Shown one piece after another: positions 57,636 through 63,067 of a stretch of DNA of 63,067 nt. How positions within the stretch are numbered: position 1 is the stretch's first letter; each line of letters begins with the position of its first letter. Source of the DNA: Actinomycetota bacterium (GTDB lineage: Bacteria > Actinomycetota > Acidimicrobiia > Acidimicrobiales > Ilumatobacteraceae); NCBI GenBank assembly GCA_030685215.1, contig JAUXQB010000026.1:1-63067 (forward strand). The letters run 5' to 3'. The translations under genes and the position numbers were made by a program. The notes below the pieces were generated by a model, which saw only the letters and a program-made list of their open reading frames with translations, ran no database searches and was not told where the DNA came from.

Positions 57636-57638
57636 CGT
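57633..57638 (+). promoter_or_regulatory. -10 box (TAGCGT) of the CoA-transferase gene
   Basis: TAGCGT overlaps the stop codon of the MmcQ-like gene and lies 8 nt before the ATG at 57647. Confidence 0.45.
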
Positions 57639-57646
57639 CGCCGACG

Positions 57647-58864
57647 ATGAACGATCGGCCGCTCACCGGAGTCCGCATCCTCGACCTCACGCGCGTGCTC
57701 GCCGGTCCGCATGCCACCCGCATGCTGTGCGACATGGGCGCCGAGGTCATCAAGGTCGAGCCGCCGGAAGGCGACATCACCCGCACCACCTGGCCCCGCG
57801 CGAACAGCATCTCCAGCTACTTCGCCCAGCAGAACGCCGGGAAGCGCTGCGTCAGCATCGACCTCGGCCAGCCCGAGGGCCGCGACCTGCTGATGCGCCT
57901 CGCCGACCAGTGCGACGTCGTCGTCGAGAACTTCCGACCCGGGGTGATGGATCGCCTCGGTCTCGGAGCCGACGTGCTGCGCGCACGCAACCCGCGCCTC
58001 ATCGTCGCCAGTGCCAGCGGGTACGGCCAGACCGGACCCTGGGTGCACCGCCGTGCGTACGCACCGGTGGTCGGCGCCGAGTCGGGCTTCACCAAGAGCC
58101 AGGGCGACGCTCGCGGCGAGCAGTACGCGAACGACCCGCACAGCCACGCCGACGTGTACACCGCGCTGGAGCTGGCGGCGGCCATCCTCGCTGCGCTCTT
58201 CCAGCGTGAGCGCACCGGCCGCGGCGACCGCATCGACGTGTCGATGGCGCAGACGATGCTCTACGTCAACGAGCACGCGCACGACGGCCTGTGGGACGAC
58301 CCCGTGCCCGACGGCGTCATCCGCAGCTTCCGCCCGATGGACTACCCGGTGCTCACCGCGGCCAACGGCGAGTCGGTGGTCATCAGCGGGCACCCCGCGG
58401 AGAACAAGACCTTCGACTTCTACATGGAGTCCATCGGCCGGCCGGAGCTGTGCGACGACCCGCGGTTCGCCACCACCGGCACGCGCTTGGCGCACATCGA
58501 CGACATCCACCAGATCCTGCACGAGTGGGCTGCCACGATGCCGAGCGCCGATGCCATCGAGGAGGCGGCCGCGCGCAACAAGCTCGCCGTCGGGCGGCTG
58601 CGGTCGGTGCACGACGTGTGCGACACCGACTGGGCGCGCGAGCGCGAGGTCGTGGTGAGCCTCCCCGACCGTGGGGAAGGCACGATGCGCGTACCGAACG
58701 CGCCGTGGCGATTCGAGGGCAGCGACGTGCGCGTCAGCGGCGAGCCGCGCTACCGCGGCGAGGACAACCGGTTGGTGCTGGGCGAGCTGCTCGGGCTGGC
58801 CGAGACGGAGCTCGACGCGCTCGAAGCGTCGAGTGTGCTCACCAGTCGCCTGCCGAAGCGCTGA
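57647..58864 (+). CDS. Family III (CaiB/BaiF-type) CoA-transferase
   Basis: 405 residues. VRILDLTRVLAGPHATRMLCDMGAEVIKVEPP is the N-terminal signature; NAGKRCVSIDLGQPEG and VVVENFRPGVMDRLG follow; the catalytic Asp is the one in SHADVYTALELAAAILAALFQRERTGRGDRI, about residue 169. Moves CoA between carboxylic acids. Substrate unknown. It is followed by the DNA ligase gene 6 bp downstream. Confidence 0.87.
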   Translation: MNDRPLTGVRILDLTRVLAGPHATRMLCDMGAEVIKVEPPEGDITRTTWPRANSISSYFAQQNAGKRCVSIDLGQPEGRDLLMRLADQCDVVVENFRPGVMDRLGLGADVLRARNPRLIVASASGYGQTGPWVHRRAYAPVVGAESGFTKSQGDARGEQYANDPHSHADVYTALELAAAILAALFQRERTGRGDRIDVSMAQTMLYVNEHAHDGLWDDPVPDGVIRSFRPMDYPVLTAANGESVVISGHPAENKTFDFYMESIGRPELCDDPRFATTGTRLAHIDDIHQILHEWAATMPSADAIEEAAARNKLAVGRLRSVHDVCDTDWAREREVVVSLPDRGEGTMRVPNAPWRFEGSDVRVSGEPRYRGEDNRLVLGELLGLAETELDALEASSVLTSRLPKR

Positions 58865-58870
58865 GGCACG

Positions 58871-59770
58871 ATGGCGCTGCGCTTCCCCGTCGAGCCGATG
58901 AAGGCATCGTTGGGGTCGCTGCCGCCCTCATCGCACGACCACGAGTGGGCGTACGAGATCAAGTGGGACGGCTACCGCACGCTCGCGTTCATCGACGACG
59001 GCGCGCTGCGGCTGCAGAGCAGCACCGGCATCGACGTCACCGCCAAGTATCCCGAGATGGCCGGGCTGGCCGATGCGGTGAACGCACCGTCGGCCATCAT
59101 CGACGGCGAGCTGGTGGTGCTCGATCCGCAGGGTCGTCCGAGCTTCGAGGCGCTGCAACGGCACACCACACAGGCCGCGTTCTACGCGTTCGACGTGCTG
59201 CAGGTCGCCGGCACCGACACGGTCTCGCTGCCCTACGAGCAGCGGCGCGCGCTGCTCGAGCAGTTGCTCGAACCCGGTGCCAACTGGTTGGTGCCCGCGT
59301 ACCGCGTCGGCGACGGGCAGGAGCTGCTCGACGCCACCGCCGCGCAGGGGCTGGAGGGCGTGATGGCCAAGCGCCTCGGCTCGCCGTACCAGCCCGGCAA
59401 GCGCACACCCAATTGGCGCAAGGTGAAGAACCGGCTGCGGATGGAGGTGGTGGTGGGCGGCTTCAACCCGGGCACCGGCACGCGGGCCAACACGTTCGGC
59501 GCACTGCTGGTGGGCGTGCCGCAACCCGACGGCCGGCTGAAGTTCGCCGGCGGTGTGGGCACCGGTTTCACGCAGGCACGGCTCGAGTCGTTGCACGCGG
59601 CGTTGCTCGCACGCACGACCACCACCTGCCCGTTCGACCCGTACCCACCGCGCGCCGAGGTGCGCAACGCCACCTGGGTGCGACCGGAGCTCACCGCGGT
59701 GGTGGACATCGCCGAGCTCACCAACGACGGTCACGTGCGCCACGCCAGCTTCATCGACCTCCTCCCCTGA
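58871..59770 (+). CDS. ATP-dependent DNA ligase, LigC/LigD-ligase type
   Basis: 299 residues. Nucleotidyltransferase motif I EIKWDGYR with Lys31 as AMP acceptor, then IIDGELV (motif III), FYAFDVLQ, LEGVMAKRLGSPYQPGKR (motif IV/V) and WRKVKNRLRMEVVVGGF, then an OB-fold domain. It has no LigD polymerase or nuclease domain. Stand-alone ligases of this type work in repair in actinobacteria. No Ku gene is nearby in the window. Confidence 0.88.
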   Translation: MALRFPVEPMKASLGSLPPSSHDHEWAYEIKWDGYRTLAFIDDGALRLQSSTGIDVTAKYPEMAGLADAVNAPSAIIDGELVVLDPQGRPSFEALQRHTTQAAFYAFDVLQVAGTDTVSLPYEQRRALLEQLLEPGANWLVPAYRVGDGQELLDATAAQGLEGVMAKRLGSPYQPGKRTPNWRKVKNRLRMEVVVGGFNPGTGTRANTFGALLVGVPQPDGRLKFAGGVGTGFTQARLESLHAALLARTTTTCPFDPYPPRAEVRNATWVRPELTAVVDIAELTNDGHVRHASFIDLLP

Positions 59771-59782
59771 CGCACCGGGTCT

Positions 59783-59868
59783 GGCCATCCGAGTGGCAGC
59801 GTGCACCCCGTCGGGACGCTGGCACTCGGACGGGACGCTGGCACTCGGATGGGCGGCTGGCACTCGGA
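59783..59868. repeat. Cluster of 19-bp repeats before kynureninase
   Basis: Three direct copies of a 19-bp unit containing GCTGGCACTCGGA (18-bp cores at 59813-59830, 59832-59849 and 59851-59868) and one inverted copy (59783-59803, 16 of 17 matching positions) fill the spacer between the ligase stop and the ATG at 59890. A fourth partial direct unit follows. Tandem operator sites are a possible reading. Confidence 0.55.
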
Positions 59869-59889
59869 TGGCTGGCAAGCTGGCGGTCC

Positions 59890-61047
59890 ATGATCTCCCG
59901 AGACGATGCTCTGGCCCTCGACGCTGCCGACCCGTTGGCGCAGTTCCGCGAGCGGTTCCACATTCCCGACCCGTCGGTCATCTACCTCGACGGCAACTCG
60001 CTCGGCATGCCGCCGAAGCGCACGCTCGAACGGCTCACCGAGGTGTACCGCGACGATTGGGCGACGGGCCTCATCCGCAGCTGGGAGCACTGGGTCGACA
60101 TGCCGCAGCGGGTGGGCGACGTGCTCGCGCCGCTCATCGGCGCCGGCCCGGGCGAAGTGGTGCTGCACGACAACACCACGCTCAACGTGTACCAGGCCGT
60201 GCATGCCGCCATCGGGCTGCGACCCGATCGCCGGGTCATCGCCATCAGCGCCGACGACTTCCCCACCGATCGCTACGTGGTCGACGGCATCGCCGCGGCC
60301 ACCGGCCACACCGTGCGGCACGGCTTCGAGCAGCTCGACGACGTGGCGGTGGTCGTGCGTTCGGTCATCGACTACCGCACGGCCGAACTGGTCGACGTGG
60401 CCGCCGAGACCGCCCGCGCACACGCGGCCGGCGCGATGGTGGTGTGGGACCTGTCGCACGCGGCGGGTGCCATCGACATCGATCTGCGCGCGTGCGGCGC
60501 GCAGCTCGCCATCGGCTGCTCGTACAAGTTCCTCAACGGCGGTCCTGGCGCGCCGGCGTGGACCTTCGTGGCGAAGGAGTTGCAGAGCGCGGTGCGGCAA
60601 CCGATCTGGGGTTGGTTCGCCACCGAGGACCAGTTCGCGATGGGACCCACGTTCCAACCGCGCGCCGACATTGCTCGCATGCTGCTCGGCACGCCCAGCA
60701 TCCTCGCGTTGGCCGCGGCCGAGGTGGGCATCGCGCTCTCCGCAGAAGCCGGCATGGCTGCCATCCACGCCAAGGGCACTGCACTCACCGCGCTCGCGAT
60801 CGACCTCTGCGATCAGCAGGGCCTGGCCACTCCCACACCGCGCGACCCGGCGCGACGCGGCAATCACGTGGCGGTGCAGCACCCCGACGCGAAAGCACTG
60901 GTGAAGGAGTTGACGGCGCGCAACGTCATCTTCGACTTCCGCGAGCCCGACATCATCCGGGCCGGCTGCTCACCGCTCACCACGCGCTTCGTCGACGTGT
61001 TCGACGGGATGGCCGCGATCGCCGAGTCGGCGGCCGCCCGCACCTGA
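59890..61047 (+). CDS. kynU: Kynureninase
   Basis: 385 residues. YLDGNSLGMPP at the N-terminus, GEVVLHDNTTLNVYQAV, VVWDLSHAAGAIDIDL with the PLP-binding Asp and CSYKFLNGGPGAP with Schiff-base Lys213 are kynureninase hallmarks. It cleaves kynurenine to anthranilate and alanine in tryptophan breakdown. No other kynurenine-pathway gene is adjacent in the window. The spacer repeats upstream may regulate it. Confidence 0.88.
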   Translation: MISRDDALALDAADPLAQFRERFHIPDPSVIYLDGNSLGMPPKRTLERLTEVYRDDWATGLIRSWEHWVDMPQRVGDVLAPLIGAGPGEVVLHDNTTLNVYQAVHAAIGLRPDRRVIAISADDFPTDRYVVDGIAAATGHTVRHGFEQLDDVAVVVRSVIDYRTAELVDVAAETARAHAAGAMVVWDLSHAAGAIDIDLRACGAQLAIGCSYKFLNGGPGAPAWTFVAKELQSAVRQPIWGWFATEDQFAMGPTFQPRADIARMLLGTPSILALAAAEVGIALSAEAGMAAIHAKGTALTALAIDLCDQQGLATPTPRDPARRGNHVAVQHPDAKALVKELTARNVIFDFREPDIIRAGCSPLTTRFVDVFDGMAAIAESAAART

Positions 61048-61102
61048 ACGAGCGCCCGAACCGCTACCGCCGGCATCGGGGCTTCTATGCTCGGCCGCGG
61101 GG

Positions 61103-62749
61103 GTGTTGCTCGTGAGTGATCAGCAGTTCGATGGCGGGGCGGTCGACGCGACCGACGTGGATGCGGTGATCGTGGGTGCCGGGTTCGCCGGCATGTACAT
61201 GCTGCACGCGTTGCGCGAGCAGGGCTTCACCGCGACGGTGTTCGAGGTGGCCGACGACGTGGGCGGCACGTGGTACTGGAACCGCTACCCGGGTGCCCGT
61301 TGCGACGTGGAGAGCCTGGAGTACAGCTACTCGTTCAGCCCCGAGCTCGAGCAGGAGTGGCAGTGGACCGAGCGCTACGCCGCACAGCCCGAGATCCTCC
61401 GCTACGCACAACACGTGGCCGACCGCTTCGACCTGCGCCGCGACATCCGGTTCGAGACCAGAGTGCAGTCGGCCGACTTCGACGACGAGACCACCAGCTG
61501 GACCGTGGTCACGTGCACCGCCGACGGCACCAGCAGCACGACTCGCGCGCAGTTCCTCATCATGGCGGTCGGCTGTCTGAGCAGCACCAACCTCCCCGAC
61601 TTCCCCGGCCGCGACACGTTCGCCGGCGAGAGCTACCACACCGGCACGTGGCCGCACGAAGGTGTGGACTTCACCGGCAAGCGAGTTGCGGTCATCGGCA
61701 CCGGCTCGTCGGCCGTGCAATCGATCCCGCTCATCGCGCAGCAGGCCGAGCACCTCACCGTCTTCCAACGCACCCCCGCCTACACCGTGCCCGCGCACAA
61801 CCGGCCGCTCACCGAGGAGGAGATCGCGGAGGTGAAGGCCGACTACCGCGGCCTGCGCGAGGCCAACCGGCAGATGAGCGGTGGCTTCGGCGCACGGTTG
61901 CCGCGCGGCGAGGTCGGCGCGCTGGAAGTGGCGGACGAGGAACGCGAGGCCGTGTACCAGCGCCGATGGGAGCTCGGAGGCCTGCCGTTCCTCGGTGGCT
62001 TCAACGACCTGCTGCTCGACGAGGAGAGCAACGCGTCGGCCGCGTGGTTCGTGCGCCGCAAGATCGCCGAGGCGGTGCACGACCCGGCCACCGCCGCGCT
62101 GCTCACGCCCACGCACGTCATCGGCTGCAAGCGCCTGTGCGTCGACACCGGCTACTACGAGACGTTCAACCGCTCCAACGTGCTGCTCGTCGATCTCAAC
62201 GATTCCCCGATCGAGCGGATCACCCCCACCGGCATCCAGACGAGCGCCGGCCACCACGAGCTCGACGCCATCATCTTCGCCACCGGCTTCGACGCCATGA
62301 CCGGAGCGCTGCTCAAGGTCGACATCCGCGGTCGCGGCGGCGAGCGCCTGCAGGACGCGTGGGCCGCCGGGCCGCGCACCTACCTCGGCCTCGGCGTGCG
62401 CGGCTTCCACAACCTGTTCACGATCACCGGGCCGGGGTCCCCGTCGGTCCTCACCAACATGCTCGTGTCGATCCAGCACCACGTGGAGTGGATCGCCGAC
62501 TGCATCGCTCACCTCGACGCCCACGACCATGCCACCATCGAGGTCGAACAGCAGGCCCAGGACGAGTGGGTCGACTACGTGAACGCGGTGGCGAGCTTCA
62601 CGCTCTTCCCCACCTGCAACTCCTGGTACCTCGGTGCCAACGTGCCGGGCAAGACCCGCGTCTTCATGCCACTGCCCGGCTTCGGCACCTACCTCGAGCA
62701 GTGCTCCGACGTGGCCGCCGACGGCTATCGCGGCTTCGCCCTCGCCTGA
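61103..62749 (+). CDS. Flavin-containing (Baeyer-Villiger-type) monooxygenase
   Basis: About 548 residues from GTG 61103 (GTG 61112 is also possible). FAD motif GAGFAGMYMLHALRE, VGGTWYWNRYPGARCDVES, the BVMO fingerprint FAGESYHTGTWP and NADPH motif GTGSSAVQSIP are in order. It inserts oxygen next to a ketone or oxidises a soft heteroatom, using NADPH and FAD. The last gene in the window starts within its stop codon (ATGA), so they are coupled. Confidence 0.9.
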   Translation: MLLVSDQQFDGGAVDATDVDAVIVGAGFAGMYMLHALREQGFTATVFEVADDVGGTWYWNRYPGARCDVESLEYSYSFSPELEQEWQWTERYAAQPEILRYAQHVADRFDLRRDIRFETRVQSADFDDETTSWTVVTCTADGTSSTTRAQFLIMAVGCLSSTNLPDFPGRDTFAGESYHTGTWPHEGVDFTGKRVAVIGTGSSAVQSIPLIAQQAEHLTVFQRTPAYTVPAHNRPLTEEEIAEVKADYRGLREANRQMSGGFGARLPRGEVGALEVADEEREAVYQRRWELGGLPFLGGFNDLLLDEESNASAAWFVRRKIAEAVHDPATAALLTPTHVIGCKRLCVDTGYYETFNRSNVLLVDLNDSPIERITPTGIQTSAGHHELDAIIFATGFDAMTGALLKVDIRGRGGERLQDAWAAGPRTYLGLGVRGFHNLFTITGPGSPSVLTNMLVSIQHHVEWIADCIAHLDAHDHATIEVEQQAQDEWVDYVNAVASFTLFPTCNSWYLGANVPGKTRVFMPLPGFGTYLEQCSDVAADGYRGFALA

Positions 62750-63067
62750 TGCCCGACCTCCGCGGGGTGCGCCCGGAGGACCTCGACGACCTCTACGACG
62801 TGTGCCTGCGCACGGGAGCCGCCGGCGAGGACGCCACCGACCTCTTTGCCTCCCCCCGACTGCTGGGCGACCTGTTCGTGGCGCCGTACGCGGTGCTCGA
62901 GCCCGAGCACGCCTTCGTGGTCCACGACGGCGTGCGGGTGCAGGGCTACACCGTGGGAGCCCTCGACAGCCGATCCTTCGAGGCCCGCTGCGAGGCGGAG
63001 TGGTTCCCCGCTGCCCGCGAGCGGCATGCGAACGACCTGGCGACGTCCGGATTCGAAGCACTGTTCC
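62749..63067 (+). CDS. GNAT-family acetyltransferase, cut by window edge
   Basis: The first 106 residues are visible and the frame is open at the end. MPDLRGVRPEDLDDLYDVCLRTG is the N-terminal strand-helix of GNAT acetyltransferases, followed by GEDATDLFASPRLLGDLFVAPYAVLEP and FVVHDGVRVQGYTVGALD, the central strands; the acetyl-CoA site (R/Q-x-x-G-x-G/A) would be beyond the edge. It overlaps the monooxygenase gene by 4 bp. Confidence 0.75.
   Translation, partial: MPDLRGVRPEDLDDLYDVCLRTGAAGEDATDLFASPRLLGDLFVAPYAVLEPEHAFVVHDGVRVQGYTVGALDSRSFEARCEAEWFPAARERHANDLATSGFEALF

Noticed and set aside
1..63067. rRNA, tRNA, CRISPR arrays, phage or transposase genes
   Set aside because: No cloverleaf-like stretches, regular spaced repeats or integrase/transposase motifs were recognised on either strand; a tRNAscan-type search would be needed to exclude a tRNA.

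Overview
The window is 63 kb of GC-rich, almost fully coding chromosomal DNA from an actinomycete-type bacterium. The signs are a ceoB/ceoC-type TrkA pair beside an APC permease, a DosR/DevR-type regulator, DUF2510, WXG100 and WS/DGAT proteins, a mycobacterial-style pantothenate kinase, many TANNNT boxes 5-8 nt from ATG/GTG (leaderless genes) and frequent 4-bp ATGA/GTGA overlaps. Placement in the Acidimicrobiia (Ilumatobacter-like) is only an inference from the gene mix. No rRNA, tRNA, CRISPR array, transposase or phage gene was seen. About 67 genes are called; the first and last are cut by the window edges.

Region 1 (1.5-14.5 kb) is the most interesting part. It holds a two-gene dynamin operon (IniC-like and IniA-like) led by a membrane-anchored GrpE-like protein; a divergent Hsp70 ATPase fused to a PQQ-type beta-propeller; an ECF sigma factor with a transmembrane Ser/Thr kinase; a C39-like cysteine-peptidase-fold protein with calcium-type DxDxDG repeats; two small acidic Tyr-rich proteins; and two membrane proteins. 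Four of these genes share one upstream element, GGAACT-N17-ATC, 30-60 bp before their ribosome binding sites. That has the form of an ECF sigma promoter, so the locus looks like a self-contained, stress-inducible membrane-remodelling and chaperone system related in its dynamins to mycobacterial iniBAC.

Region 2 (14.5-27 kb) is a mixed set: a patch of less GC-rich small genes (DUF6188-like and others), a GT39-like membrane protein, an MDR oxidoreductase, alpha/beta hydrolase, SUFU-domain protein, zeta-toxin-like kinase, VOC and HNH proteins, adenosine deaminase, a luciferase-like flavoprotein and a WS/DGAT acyltransferase with a lysine-rich tail.

Region 3 (27-35 kb) is a conserved potassium-transport-type block (HTH protein, OB-fold protein, two TrkA proteins, APC permease, DUF4118 protein) followed by a PfkB kinase and an amidohydrolase. 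Region 4 (35-44.5 kb) has a GT4 / alpha-alpha-toroid / GH130 operon for beta-mannoside-type glycans, an S4 protein, a DevS-like kinase and DevR-like regulator around a macro-domain gene, methionine aminopeptidase and a MATE pump.

Region 5 (44.5-63 kb) starts with a 292-bp non-coding element bounded by 50-bp inverted repeats (46/50 identical), then an orphan DNA methyltransferase, coaA, a lipoprotein, a GrpB-HAD fusion, a MazEF-like toxin-antitoxin pair with a palindromic operator, a WXG100 protein, NUDIX, M20 peptidase, GH38 alpha-mannosidase, DksA-like protein, a CoA-transferase, a stand-alone ATP-dependent DNA ligase, kynureninase, a Baeyer-Villiger-type monooxygenase and a truncated GNAT gene. 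Further signals outside genes are three copies of a 38-40 bp palindrome, two hairpins that pair with ribosome binding sites, and several long hairpins at convergent gene ends.
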